DNA from: an uncultured Paracoccaceae bacterium
GTDB lineage: Bacteria > Pseudomonadota > Alphaproteobacteria > Rhodobacterales > Rhodobacteraceae
Length of the DNA stretch: 64,000 nucleotides
Direction of reading: 5' to 3'
NCBI GenBank assembly: GCA_947501355.1
Contig: CANMVA010000002.1
Span: 310,001 to 374,000 of the forward strand
Part shown: positions 28,687 to 37,340 of the stretch, piece after piece
Numbering within the stretch: position 1 is the first letter of the stretch
Layout of the letters: each line of letters starts with the position of its first letter
Made by a program: the position numbers and the translations under genes
The notes under the pieces: generated by a model
Seen by the model: the letters and a program-made list of their open reading frames with translations, nothing else
Told to the model about the DNA's origin: nothing
Database searches by the model: none

Positions 28687-28715
28687 TTGACACCTCCTTC
28701 TGGCGACCGCATATC
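28687..28715 (+). promoter_or_regulatory. Predicted sigma-70 promoter of the nfu gene
   Basis: A perfect -35 (TTGACA, 28687-28692) is followed after 17 nt by a weak -10-like CATATC (28710-28715). The Irr box abuts the -35 element on the upstream side. A start codon follows at 28743 with CGGAGG as ribosome-binding site. Confidence 0.55.
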
Positions 28716-28742
28716 TTGGATCAACTCACCGGAGGCTGCGCC

Positions 28743-29306
28743 ATGTTCATCCAAACCGAATCGACCCCAAATCCTGCGACATTGAAATTCCTGCCCGGCC
28801 AGACCGTGCTGGAAACCGGCACAGCGGATTTTCCGTCCAAGGACACGGCGGGCAAATCGCCTCTGGCCACACGCATCTATGCGGTCGAAGGCGTCACGGG
28901 CGTCTTTTTCGGCAATGATTTTGTGACGGTGACCAAAGCGGATGAAACCGACTGGGATCACATCAAACCCTCCGTTCTGGGCGCGATCATGGAGCATTAC
29001 CAGTCCGGCCAGCCGGTCCTTGAAGGCGATGCCGACACCTCCTCTGGCCATGCTGAACATACCGGCGAGGACGCAGAAATCGTGGGCCAGATCAAAGAGC
29101 TGCTGGACACCCGTGTCCGCCCTGCCGTGGCACAGGATGGTGGTGACATCACCTTCCACGGGTTTGACCGGGGGATCGTGTATCTGCACATGCAGGGTGC
29201 CTGTGCGGGCTGTCCCTCCTCCACGCTGACGCTGAAGATGGGCATCGAAAACCTGCTGCGCCACTATATCCCCGAAGTGATCGAGGTGCGCCCGGTTGCG
29301 GCCTGA
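28743..29306 (+). CDS. NifU/NFU1-type iron-sulfur cluster scaffold protein
   Basis: 187 residues from ATG 28743. N-terminal Nfu_N domain (MFIQTESTPNPATLKFLPG) and C-terminal NifU domain with the cluster-binding pair C154 and C157 (GACAGCPSSTLTLK). Delivers [4Fe-4S] clusters to client enzymes; succinate dehydrogenase SdhB in this window would be one. The promoter has a consensus Irr box. The last 11 nt overlap the next gene. Confidence 0.92.
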   Translation: MFIQTESTPNPATLKFLPGQTVLETGTADFPSKDTAGKSPLATRIYAVEGVTGVFFGNDFVTVTKADETDWDHIKPSVLGAIMEHYQSGQPVLEGDADTSSGHAEHTGEDAEIVGQIKELLDTRVRPAVAQDGGDITFHGFDRGIVYLHMQGACAGCPSSTLTLKMGIENLLRHYIPEVIEVRPVAA

Positions 29307-29745
29307 CGCCCCCAATTCGGACCCGGCTTTGACAGGGCGCTGCTATTGCGGCGCCTTTTCACTGTCTGCGGATGAAAAACCCCAAACCGTTGCCTATTGC
29401 CATTGTGCCGATTGCCGTCGGGTGACAGGCGCGCCGCTGACGGCCTTTGCCAGTTTCGCACCAGATGCGCTCAAGTCCGAGCCTGCGCTGCCCGCACCTG
29501 TGTCTTTCAACGAAGGCGTTCAGCGCTGGTTCTGCCCGCAATGCGGCTCTCCACTGGCGGCAACCTACAGCTATCTGCCGGATCAGCTTTGGGTGCCTGT
29601 GGCGCTCTTCGATCAGGTCGACCAGCTTGCTCCCGAAAGCCATTCCCATGCCACCTCACAGATACCCTGGCTGCATCTAAGCGATGATCTGCCCCGCTCT
29701 GATGGCTCTGGCAGGGATCATCTGAATGCGGCCCAAAAGCGATGA
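29296..29745 (+). CDS. GFA / CENP-V family zinc-binding protein
   Basis: 149 residues starting at TTG 29296, with GAGGTG about 7 nt upstream inside the preceding gene. The zinc ligands of the glutathione-dependent-formaldehyde-activating (Gfa) family are visible: CYCG near residue 16, CHCADC near residue 35 and CPQCG near residue 80. Gfa itself speeds formation of S-hydroxymethylglutathione, but most family members have no proven activity. Overlaps nfu at its start and tsaB at its end by a few nt. Confidence 0.8.
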   Translation: MRPDAPNSDPALTGRCYCGAFSLSADEKPQTVAYCHCADCRRVTGAPLTAFASFAPDALKSEPALPAPVSFNEGVQRWFCPQCGSPLAATYSYLPDQLWVPVALFDQVDQLAPESHSHATSQIPWLHLSDDLPRSDGSGRDHLNAAQKR

Positions 29746-30383
29746 TCCTTGCGTTTGACACGTCCGGAGCGCATTGCACGGCGGCCCTTTGGTCCGAGGG
29801 CAAAGGTCTGGCACACGCCCATGAGGACATGGCCAAAGGTCAGGCCGAGCGGTTGATGGGCTTGCTGCAAGAGGTGCTGAGCGAGGGTGGTGCCACCTAC
29901 GATGACCTCACCGCCATTGCGGTCGGCACAGGTCCGGGCAATTTCACAGGCATCCGCATTTCTGTGTCTGCCGCGCGCGGGCTGGCCCTGGGTCTTGGCA
30001 TCCCCGCAATCGGGGTCAGCACCCTTGAGGCGCAGGCCTTCGGGACGCCCGGCCCTTTGCTTTCAACGGTCGATGCGCGCCGGGATCAGGTTTACCTGCA
30101 AGGCTTTGGCTATCCCGACGCCCCCGCGCCGCAACAGCGTGGCCTCGACACACTGGCCGACCTCGCCCGCCCTACCGATCTGACGGTCATTGGCGGTCGC
30201 AGCGATGAGGTCAGCCAAAAGCTCAACGCCAGCGCGACCGCCCCTGCCTATTCCTTGGCCGACGCTTTGGCGCGGGTCGCCGCCACCCGCCTGTCAGAGC
30301 CGCAACCGCGCCCGAAACCACTCTATATTCGGCCAGCCGATGCAGCCCCTCCGCGCGATCCGGCCCCCGTCATCCTGTCATGA
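29742..30383 (+). CDS. tsaB: tRNA threonylcarbamoyladenosine biosynthesis protein TsaB
   Basis: 213 residues with the ASKHA-type fold: ILAFDTSGAHCTAAL at the start, VGTGPGNFTGIRISVSAARGLA and a VDARRDQVY segment. TsaB is the partner that lets TsaD attach threonylcarbamoyl to A37 of ANN-decoding tRNAs. ATGA overlaps couple it to the genes on either side, including rimI, the usual partner. Confidence 0.92.
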   Translation: MILAFDTSGAHCTAALWSEGKGLAHAHEDMAKGQAERLMGLLQEVLSEGGATYDDLTAIAVGTGPGNFTGIRISVSAARGLALGLGIPAIGVSTLEAQAFGTPGPLLSTVDARRDQVYLQGFGYPDAPAPQQRGLDTLADLARPTDLTVIGGRSDEVSQKLNASATAPAYSLADALARVAATRLSEPQPRPKPLYIRPADAAPPRDPAPVILS

Positions 30384-30787
30384 ACGCCGCCGATCTGGCC
30401 GCCACCCACGCGTTGAGCTTCACCACCCCGCGTCCATGGTCTGCCGCCGAATTTACTGATCTTCTAACCAGCCCACACGTTCACCTGATGGGCGGTCCAA
30501 CAGCCTTCCTGATGGTGCGCACGATCATCGACGAGACCGAAATTCTGACCCTCGCCACACACCCGGATCACCGCCGTGAGGGCCGCGCCGAACGCCTTCT
30601 CAACCAGCTCCACCAGAACCAGACCGGTCGCATTTTTCTTGAAGTTGCCGCCGACAACCACGCCGCCCAAAACCTCTACACACATGCTGGCTACTACGCC
30701 GAGGGGCGCCGCAAAGGCTACTACCGCGCCCCGGACGGCACGAGAATCGACGCACTCCTGATGGTGCGCGACGCGGTAACTGACTAA
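30380..30787 (+). CDS. rimI: RimI-type ribosomal-protein N-acetyltransferase
   Basis: 135 residues, GNAT fold. The acetyl-CoA loop is DHRREGRAERLLNQLHQ (the expected RxxGxG/A pattern is slightly degenerate, RREGRA), followed by FLEVAADNHAAQNLYTHAGYYAEGRRKGYY, typical of RimI. RimI acetylates the N-terminal alanine of ribosomal protein S18. Assignment rests on the fold plus linkage to tsaB (4-nt overlap). Confidence 0.82.
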   Translation: MNAADLAATHALSFTTPRPWSAAEFTDLLTSPHVHLMGGPTAFLMVRTIIDETEILTLATHPDHRREGRAERLLNQLHQNQTGRIFLEVAADNHAAQNLYTHAGYYAEGRRKGYYRAPDGTRIDALLMVRDAVTD

Positions 30788-30961
30788 CCAAGCGTCACAA
30801 TTGCGAAATCGAACGCGCAGAGACCCCGAACGACCCAAAAACCAGTTGACGCTCTTGGACCCCTGCGGCCTACTCCCTTGCAGGATCGGACAGATCTGTC
30901 TGCAGGTGCATCAAGGGTGGGTGAACACTCCGCACCGAAAACCAAACCAGGGAGACTACAT

Positions 30962-31951
30962 ATGAGCCTCATGAAATCGTTCCTCGGCGCTGCCGCCAGC
31001 CTTGCCCTCAGCGCGGGGGCAACCCTCGCCGAACCTGCCCTTGTTTTCGACCTTGGCGGCAAGTTCGACAAATCCTTCAACGAAGCCGCCTTCAACGGGG
31101 CGACGCGCTGGGCCGCAGAAACCGGAGAATCGTTTCGCGAGGTTGAGCTGCAATCCGAAGCCCAGCGCGAGCAGGCCCTGCGCCGTTTCGCCGAAGCTGG
31201 CCTGAACCCCATCGTGATGGCGGGTTTCTCGTTCGGCTCGTCGCTTGAAACCGTCGCCCCTGATTTTCCCGACACCAAATTCGTGATCATCGACATGGTC
31301 GTCGATCAGCCGAACGTCCGCTCCGTCGTGTTCAACGAACATGAAGGCAGCTATCTGGTCGGCATGATGGCCGCCAAAGCCTCTCAGACGGGGACCGTCG
31401 GCTTCATCGGCGGTATGGACATCCCGCTGATCCGCAAATTCGCCTGTGGCTATGTCCAAGGCGTCAAGGCGGTCAACCCCGAGGCGACTGTGATCCAGAA
31501 CATGACCGGCACGACACCGGCCGCATGGAACGACCCGGTGAAGGGTGGCGAGCTGACCAAGGCGCAGATCAGCCAAGGCGCTGACGTGGTATACGCAGCC
31601 GCAGGCGGCACAGGCGTGGGCGTTCTGCAGACCGCTGCCGATGAGGATATCCTCTCCATCGGCGTCGACAGCAACCAGAACTACCTGCACCCGGGCAAGG
31701 TTCTGACCTCCATGATGAAGCGCGTGGACAATGCCGTCTATGAAGCCTTCTCCGCAGGCGTTGACGTTGAAACCGGCTTCAACGTCATGGGTCTGGCCAA
31801 TGACGGCGTCAGCGTCGCAATCGACGAGTTCAACGAGCCTCTGATCACCGACGAGATGACCGCCGCTGTCGAAGAAGCGACCGCCAAGATCGTGTCGGGT
31901 GAGATCACCGTGCACGACTACATGTCCGACGACAGCTGCCCGGTGATGTAA
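30962..31951 (+). CDS. BMP-family substrate-binding protein of a nucleoside-type ABC transporter
   Basis: 329 residues from ATG 30962 with AGGGAG upstream. Signal peptide LMKSFLGAAASLALSAGATLA; unlike PnrA/Med lipoproteins it has no lipobox Cys. The mature part has the BMP signature VFDLGGKFDKSFNEAAFNG and, later, GFIGGMDIPLIRKFACGY and AAAGGTGVGVLQTA. BMP proteins of this type bind purine nucleosides or bases. It heads a four-gene transporter operon. Confidence 0.9.
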   Translation: MSLMKSFLGAAASLALSAGATLAEPALVFDLGGKFDKSFNEAAFNGATRWAAETGESFREVELQSEAQREQALRRFAEAGLNPIVMAGFSFGSSLETVAPDFPDTKFVIIDMVVDQPNVRSVVFNEHEGSYLVGMMAAKASQTGTVGFIGGMDIPLIRKFACGYVQGVKAVNPEATVIQNMTGTTPAAWNDPVKGGELTKAQISQGADVVYAAAGGTGVGVLQTAADEDILSIGVDSNQNYLHPGKVLTSMMKRVDNAVYEAFSAGVDVETGFNVMGLANDGVSVAIDEFNEPLITDEMTAAVEEATAKIVSGEITVHDYMSDDSCPVM

Positions 31952-31956
31952 TCCCC

Positions 31957-33519
31957 ATGGATGGGCACAAGACTGCGGAGCGGCTGGCAACGGCCGCTCC
32001 CGCCATTGAACTTCGCGGCATCTCCAAGGCCTTCGGGCCGGTGCAGGCGAACAAGGATATTTCGATCAGCGTTCAACCCGGCACGATCCACGGGATCATC
32101 GGGGAAAATGGCGCTGGCAAATCGACCCTAATGTCGATCCTCTATGGCTTTTACAAAGCCGACAGCGGCACAATCCTGATCAACGGGACAGAGACCGTGA
32201 TCCCCGACAGCCAGGCCGCGATCGCGGCAGGCATCGGGATGGTGTTCCAGCACTTCAAACTGGTCGAAAATTTCTCTGTGCTTGAGAATGTAGTTCTGGG
32301 TGCCGAGGACGGCGCGCGGTTGACCCCGTCGCTTGGTAAGGCCCGCAAGCTGCTTACCGAATTGGCGACGGAGTATCAGCTGAACGTCGACCCCGATGCG
32401 CTGATCGAAAACCTAAGCGTCGGCCACCAGCAGCGCGTCGAAATCCTCAAAGCGCTCTATCGCCGCGCAAATATCCTCATTCTGGACGAGCCTACAGGTG
32501 TGCTGACACCGGCAGAGGCCGACCACCTCTTCCGCATCCTCAAAGGTCTGCGCGACGAGGGTAAAACGATCATCCTGATCACCCACAAACTGCGCGAGAT
32601 TATGGAGATCACCGATACCGTCTCTGTCATGCGGCGCGGTGAAATGACGGCCACCGTCAAAACGTCCGAGACCTCGCCCGAGCATTTGGCCGAGCTGATG
32701 GTCGGACGCAAAGTTCTGTTGCGTGTTGATAAAACGCCGGCGAAACCCGGTGCTAAAGTGTTAGACGTTGATAACCTGCGCGTGGTTGACGACAAGGGCG
32801 TCGAGCGCGTCAAAGGCATCCATCTGGAGGTCCGTGCGGGCGAGATCCTTGGCATCGCCGGGGTCGCGGGCAACGGGCAATCCGAACTGCTTGAAGTGCT
32901 GGGTGGCTATGCCAACGGCTCTGGCACGATCCGTGTGAATGGCGAAGAGATTGACATCACCGGCTCCGCCTCGGACGCTCAGACCCGCCGTGCGCGCGGC
33001 ATTGCCCATGTGCCCGAAGATCGTCAGCGCGAAGGCCTCATCATGAATTTCCACGCGTGGGAAAACACCGCATTCGGCTATCACAAAGACGCCCGCTATC
33101 AGCGTGGCCTGCTGATGGACAATGTGGCGATCCGGCAGGATACCGAAGCCAAGATGAAGCGCTTCGACGTCCGCCCCCCCAACTGCAACCTGCACGCCAA
33201 AAACTTCTCCGGCGGGAACCAGCAAAAGATCGTGCTGGCGCGGGAGATTGAGCGGAACCCCGACCTTCTGCTGATCGGTCAACCCACGCGCGGCGTCGAT
33301 ATCGGCGCGATTGAGTTTATCCACCAGCAAATCGTCGCCCTGCGCGACACCGGCAAGGCGATCCTTCTGGTCTCGGTCGAGCTGGAGGAAATCCTGTCTC
33401 TGTCTGACCGCATCGCGGTGATGTTTGACGGCCAAATCATGGGCGAGCGCCTCCCCGATCAGACCGACGAGAAAGAGCTGGGTCTGCTGATGGCCGGTAT
33501 CTCTGGGGAGGCCGCATAG
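31957..33519 (+). CDS. ABC transporter ATP-binding protein with two nucleotide-binding domains
   Basis: 520 residues, a sugar/nucleoside-type tandem ATPase. Domain 1: Walker A GENGAGKST (near residue 50), signature LSVGHQQR and Walker B ILILDEPTGVLTP. Domain 2: a degenerate Walker A VAGNGQSELLE, signature FSGGNQQK and LLLIGQPTRGVDIGA in the Walker B region. The asymmetry (one canonical, one degenerate site) is normal for this family. Starts 5 nt after the binding-protein stop and abuts the first permease gene. Confidence 0.93.
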   Translation: MDGHKTAERLATAAPAIELRGISKAFGPVQANKDISISVQPGTIHGIIGENGAGKSTLMSILYGFYKADSGTILINGTETVIPDSQAAIAAGIGMVFQHFKLVENFSVLENVVLGAEDGARLTPSLGKARKLLTELATEYQLNVDPDALIENLSVGHQQRVEILKALYRRANILILDEPTGVLTPAEADHLFRILKGLRDEGKTIILITHKLREIMEITDTVSVMRRGEMTATVKTSETSPEHLAELMVGRKVLLRVDKTPAKPGAKVLDVDNLRVVDDKGVERVKGIHLEVRAGEILGIAGVAGNGQSELLEVLGGYANGSGTIRVNGEEIDITGSASDAQTRRARGIAHVPEDRQREGLIMNFHAWENTAFGYHKDARYQRGLLMDNVAIRQDTEAKMKRFDVRPPNCNLHAKNFSGGNQQKIVLAREIERNPDLLLIGQPTRGVDIGAIEFIHQQIVALRDTGKAILLVSVELEEILSLSDRIAVMFDGQIMGERLPDQTDEKELGLLMAGISGEAA

Positions 33520-34608
33520 ATGGAGCGTATGCCGAAATGGGCGGACGTCCTACTGATCCCGCTGATCAACCTACTGATCGCTTTTGCGCTGTCGGGATTG
33601 GTGATCCTCGCAATTGGCAAAGACCCTGTCGTAGCGCTCCGCACCATGGTGCAAGGATCTTTCGGATCGACCAACGGGCTCGGCTATACCCTTTATTATA
33701 CAACGAATTTCATCTTCACGGGCCTCGCCGTGGCCATCGCCTTCCATGCGCGATTGTTCAATATCGGTGGTGAAGGCCAAGCCGCTTTGGGCGGGCTTGG
33801 GGTAGCGCTTGTGTGCCTGTCGATCCAATGGCCGCACTGGCTGGTCGCCCTGCCAGCCGCCATGATCGGCGGCGCTGTTTTCGGTGCGGCATGGGCCTTT
33901 ATCCCAGCCTATCTGCAAGCCAAGCGCGGCAGCCATATCGTGATCACAACGATCATGTTCAACTTCATCGCTGCCGCCCTGATGGGCTATCTGCTGGTCG
34001 AAGTGATCAAGGCCCCCGGCTCCATGGCGTCGGAAACCTCGCCCTTCCCGCCGGGCGCCTCCTTGCCCACGTTCCACGAGATGCTGGCCCCGCTGGGCAT
34101 CGAGTTTAACCGCAACACGCCCGCGAATGTCAGCTTCCTTGTAGCGCTGGCCTGCCTTGTTTTCTTCTGGATTCTCGTCTGGCGCACACGCCTTGGCTAT
34201 GAAATCCGCGCTTTCGGCCAATCGGAATCCGCCGCGATCTACGCAGGCATTAACCCTGTCAAAATCACTGTCGTGGCGATGCTGATCTCAGGCGGCTTCG
34301 CAGGCCTCATGGCGATCAACAACGTCATGGGCGAGGCCGAGCGCCTGATCCTGAACTCCGTCGAAGGGGCAGGCTTTATCGGCATCGCCGTCGCGCTGAT
34401 GGGCCGCTCGCACCCGGTAGGCATCCTGCTGGCTGCGCTGCTCTTCGGGTTTCTCTACCAAGGCGGGGCCGAGCTATCGCTGTGGGAAAACATCCCCCGC
34501 GAGCTGGTCGTCGTGATCCAGGCCCTCGTGATCCTGCTGACCGGCGCGCTTGATGGCATGGTCCGAGGCCCGGTCGAAAAGCTCTTTGCGAAACGAAAGC
34601 CCGCCTGA
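33520..34608 (+). CDS. ABC transporter permease (nucleoside-type, subunit 1)
   Basis: 362 residues of BPD_transp_2 (RbsC/LivH-like) type with about nine hydrophobic segments. Typical motifs are FNIGGEGQAALGG near residue 82 and SGGFAGLMAINNVMGEAERL. Begins immediately after the ATPase stop and overlaps the second permease by 1 nt (TGATG). With its partner it forms the membrane channel for the BMP-bound substrate. Confidence 0.92.
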   Translation: MERMPKWADVLLIPLINLLIAFALSGLVILAIGKDPVVALRTMVQGSFGSTNGLGYTLYYTTNFIFTGLAVAIAFHARLFNIGGEGQAALGGLGVALVCLSIQWPHWLVALPAAMIGGAVFGAAWAFIPAYLQAKRGSHIVITTIMFNFIAAALMGYLLVEVIKAPGSMASETSPFPPGASLPTFHEMLAPLGIEFNRNTPANVSFLVALACLVFFWILVWRTRLGYEIRAFGQSESAAIYAGINPVKITVVAMLISGGFAGLMAINNVMGEAERLILNSVEGAGFIGIAVALMGRSHPVGILLAALLFGFLYQGGAELSLWENIPRELVVVIQALVILLTGALDGMVRGPVEKLFAKRKPA

Positions 34609-35573
34609 TGGATTTCCTGACGATCATCCAAATCCTCGACAGCACCGTGCGGCTGGCCACGCCGTTGCTGCTGGCTTGCCTTGCGGGTCTCTTTTCGGAA
34701 CGCGCGGGCATTTTCGACATCGGGCTGGAGGGCAAGATGCTGGCGGCCGCGTTTCTGTCCGCCGCTGTCGCTGCCGCCACAGGCTCCGTTTGGCTGGGCT
34801 TTCTGGCAGGGGTCGGCGCCTCCATCACGCTCGCCCTGATCCACGGGCTCGCCTCAATCACCTTCCGGGGAGACCAGCTGATCTCCGGTGTGGCGATCAA
34901 CTTCCTTGCCGCAGGCCTGACCGTGATTGTTGGGCAAAGCTGGTTCGGCCTTGGCGGGCGCACCCCATCCCTGTCAGGCGATGCCCGCTTCAACCCGCTT
35001 GAGTGGCCGCTGGCCGAGACGCTTGCGGACATCCCTGTCGCGGGCCCGCTTTATGCCGAACTGATCTCGGGCCATTCAATCCTTGTCTATGTCGCCCTGC
35101 TCGCCGTTCCGACGTCGTGGTATATCCTGTTTCGCACGCGCTTTGGCCTGCGTTTGCGCGCCGTGGGCGAGAACCCCGGCGCGGTCGATACCGCTGGCAT
35201 TTCCGTGGTGCGCTTGCGCTTCACCGCCGTAATCATCTGTGGCCTGCTCTGCGGGATTGCGGGGGCCTATCTGGCCACCGGACTGGCGGCAGGCTTTGTC
35301 AAAGAGATGACCGCCGGGCGCGGGTTCATCGCGCTGGCCGCCCTTATCTTCGCAAAATGGCGACCTTGGCATGCGCTTTATGCATGTTTGCTGTTCGGCT
35401 TCCTTGAGGCGATCGGCAACCGCTATCAAAGTATTGAGTTTGCTGGCTTTATCCTGCCCGTCCAGTTCATGCAGGCGCTGCCCTATATTCTCACGGTCGT
35501 GATCCTTGCAGGCTTCGTTGGAAAGGCGATTCCCCCCCGTGCAGGCGGCGCGCCTTACGTGAAAGAGCGTTAA
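34608..35573 (+). CDS. ABC transporter permease (nucleoside-type, subunit 2)
   Basis: 321 residues, BPD_transp_2 family. Shows the partner motif FDIGLEGKMLAAAF near residue 37, the loop FRTRFGLRLRAVGENPGAVDTAGI and GICGLLCGIAGAY-type segments. The operon of binding protein, dual ATPase and two permeases matches guanosine/purine-nucleoside importers (NupABC/PnrABCDE type). The DeoD phosphorylase gene elsewhere in the window would act on such nucleosides. Confidence 0.92.
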   Translation: MDFLTIIQILDSTVRLATPLLLACLAGLFSERAGIFDIGLEGKMLAAAFLSAAVAAATGSVWLGFLAGVGASITLALIHGLASITFRGDQLISGVAINFLAAGLTVIVGQSWFGLGGRTPSLSGDARFNPLEWPLAETLADIPVAGPLYAELISGHSILVYVALLAVPTSWYILFRTRFGLRLRAVGENPGAVDTAGISVVRLRFTAVIICGLLCGIAGAYLATGLAAGFVKEMTAGRGFIALAALIFAKWRPWHALYACLLFGFLEAIGNRYQSIEFAGFILPVQFMQALPYILTVVILAGFVGKAIPPRAGGAPYVKER

Positions 35574-35670
35574 TCGCGCCAAAAAACGACCGTCGATCCG
35601 ATTTGTCGCAACAAGGGGGCTACACCCGAGCCAAAACCTTTTGTAAGGCAGGTTAAGGAGTCGATGCCGC

Positions 35671-36585
35671 ATGCAAATCTATCTGCCCATCGCCGAGGTT
35701 TCGGTGAATGCTTTCCTACTTCTGGGACTGGGCGGAATTGTGGGCATCCTGTCGGGTATGTTCGGCGTCGGCGGCGGCTTCCTGATGACCCCGCTTTTGT
35801 TCTTTATCGGCATCCCACCGGCGGTGGCCGTGGCGACCGAGGCCAACCAGATCGTGGCGTCCTCGTTCAGCGGCGTGCTGGCGCATCTCAGGCGGCGCAC
35901 TGTCGATCTGAAGATGGGGACGGTTCTGCTGATCGGAGGCCTGATAGGGGCCGCCTTGGGTGTCGTGATCTTCAACTATCTCAAGGCGCTGGGTCAGGTC
36001 GATCTGCTGGTCAAGCTCTGCTACGTTGTGTTCCTGGGCGTCGTCGGTTCACTGATGTTCGTCGAAAGCCTGAACGCAATCCGCCGCTCCAAACGCCCCG
36101 GAGCGGCACCCAAGCGCAAGAAGCACAACTGGATCCATGCGCTGCCTTTCAAGATGAAATTCCGGGTGTCCGGCCTTTATATCTCGGTCATTCCGCCGGT
36201 CATCGTCGGCATCACCGTGGGCATCCTCGCCGCGATCATGGGTGTTGGCGGTGGCTTCATCATGGTGCCTGCCATGATCTATCTTCTGGGTATGCCCACA
36301 AAAGTCGTCGTGGGAACCTCCCTCTTCCAGATCATTTTCGTCACCGCGTTTACGACGCTGCTGCATGCGACCACGAACTTCACCGTGGATGTGATGCTGG
36401 CCGTGCTGCTGCTTCTGGGCGGTGTGATCGGGGCGCAGATCGGCACGCAGATTGGCGTCAAGATGAAGGCCGAACAGCTGCGCATTCTGCTGGCGATCAT
36501 GGTGCTGGCGGTTTGTGGCAAGCTGGCCTTTGACCTGCTCGTCATGCCGTCCGAGCTTTACTCCATCGGGTTCGAGGGTCACTGA
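35671..36585 (+). CDS. TSUP (TauE/SafE) family membrane transporter
   Basis: 304 residues with the duplicated TSUP motif: GILSGMFGVGGGFLMTPLL near residue 25 and GILAAIMGVGGGFIMVPAM near residue 187. About eight hydrophobic segments, with a basic cytosolic loop (RRSKRPGAAPKRKKHNW) between the halves. TSUP proteins move sulfite, sulfoacetate or other small organosulfur anions. The next gene overlaps by 1 nt and is the usual TIGR02186 partner, so the two likely form one unit. Confidence 0.9.
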   Translation: MQIYLPIAEVSVNAFLLLGLGGIVGILSGMFGVGGGFLMTPLLFFIGIPPAVAVATEANQIVASSFSGVLAHLRRRTVDLKMGTVLLIGGLIGAALGVVIFNYLKALGQVDLLVKLCYVVFLGVVGSLMFVESLNAIRRSKRPGAAPKRKKHNWIHALPFKMKFRVSGLYISVIPPVIVGITVGILAAIMGVGGGFIMVPAMIYLLGMPTKVVVGTSLFQIIFVTAFTTLLHATTNFTVDVMLAVLLLLGGVIGAQIGTQIGVKMKAEQLRILLAIMVLAVCGKLAFDLLVMPSELYSIGFEGH

Positions 36586-37340
36586 TGCTGCGCCTCGCCC
36601 TAGCCTTTATCCTCTGCATAACGCCTGTCATGGCCGAAGAAGTTGTTCTTGGCCTCAGCCAGGACGAGGTTGCAATCACCGCCACGTTTGACGGGGATGA
36701 CATCCTCATCTTCGGGGCCGTAAAGCGCGAAAAACCAATCCCGGAAGGCGACCCGCTCGAAGTTATCGTCGCCGTCGCTGGCCCGTCCGAGCCGCTCACC
36801 GTGCGCCGCAAGGACAAGCGTCTGGGCATTTGGGTCAATGTCGACGCCGTCGTTATCGACGAGGCCCCCAGCTTCTACGCGGTCGCCTCAACCGGGCCGT
36901 TGGAACAGGTTCTCAGCAACACCGAAGACCTGCGCCATAAAATCTCGATCAACCGCGCGATCCGCTTTGTGGGGGCGCCACAAGGGATCACCGACAGCGG
37001 CAAATTCACCGAAGCGCTGATCCGGATCCGCAAAGAGGCCGAGCTTTACCAGACCCTAGAAAACCAAATCGATCTTGTTCAACAGACGCTCTTTCGCACA
37101 CAGATCAACATGCCAGCCAACCTCGTCGAAGGGGGCTACAAGACCCGCATCTTCCTGACCCGCGCTGGCGAGGTGATCGACACCTATGAGCGCGTAATCG
37201 ACGTGCGCAAAGTCGGGCTAGAGCGGTGGCTCTACAATATGGCCCACGAACGACCGCTGCTTTACGGGCTGATGTCGCTGGCGATCGCAATTGCTGCTGG
37301 ATGGGGCGCATCCGCCGCCTTCCGTATGATCAAGGGTTAA
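36585..37340 (+). CDS. TIGR02186 family protein, TSUP-associated
   Basis: 251 residues: signal peptide (MLRLALAFILCITPVMA), a large periplasmic domain beginning VVLGLSQDEVAITATFDGDDILIFGA, and a C-terminal membrane anchor near residues 232-250 (LLYGLMSLAIAIAAGWGASAAF). Matches a family (TIGR02186) found almost only beside TSUP transporters; its role is unknown. A periplasmic substrate-trapping or gating partner is a reasonable guess. Convergent 4-nt overlap with the SDR gene. Confidence 0.8.
   Translation: MLRLALAFILCITPVMAEEVVLGLSQDEVAITATFDGDDILIFGAVKREKPIPEGDPLEVIVAVAGPSEPLTVRRKDKRLGIWVNVDAVVIDEAPSFYAVASTGPLEQVLSNTEDLRHKISINRAIRFVGAPQGITDSGKFTEALIRIRKEAELYQTLENQIDLVQQTLFRTQINMPANLVEGGYKTRIFLTRAGEVIDTYERVIDVRKVGLERWLYNMAHERPLLYGLMSLAIAIAAGWGASAAFRMIKG

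Noticed and set aside
33940-33960. GTGATCACAA resembling the sdh/suc operator.
   Set aside because: It is inside a permease coding sequence (IVITTI) and is a single incomplete palindrome without a partner 21 bp away.
35664-36533. Open frame overlapping the TSUP gene in another frame, closer to the AAGGAG site.
   Set aside because: The translation is Arg/Gly-rich without membrane segments, whereas the 35671 frame is a clean TSUP transporter.
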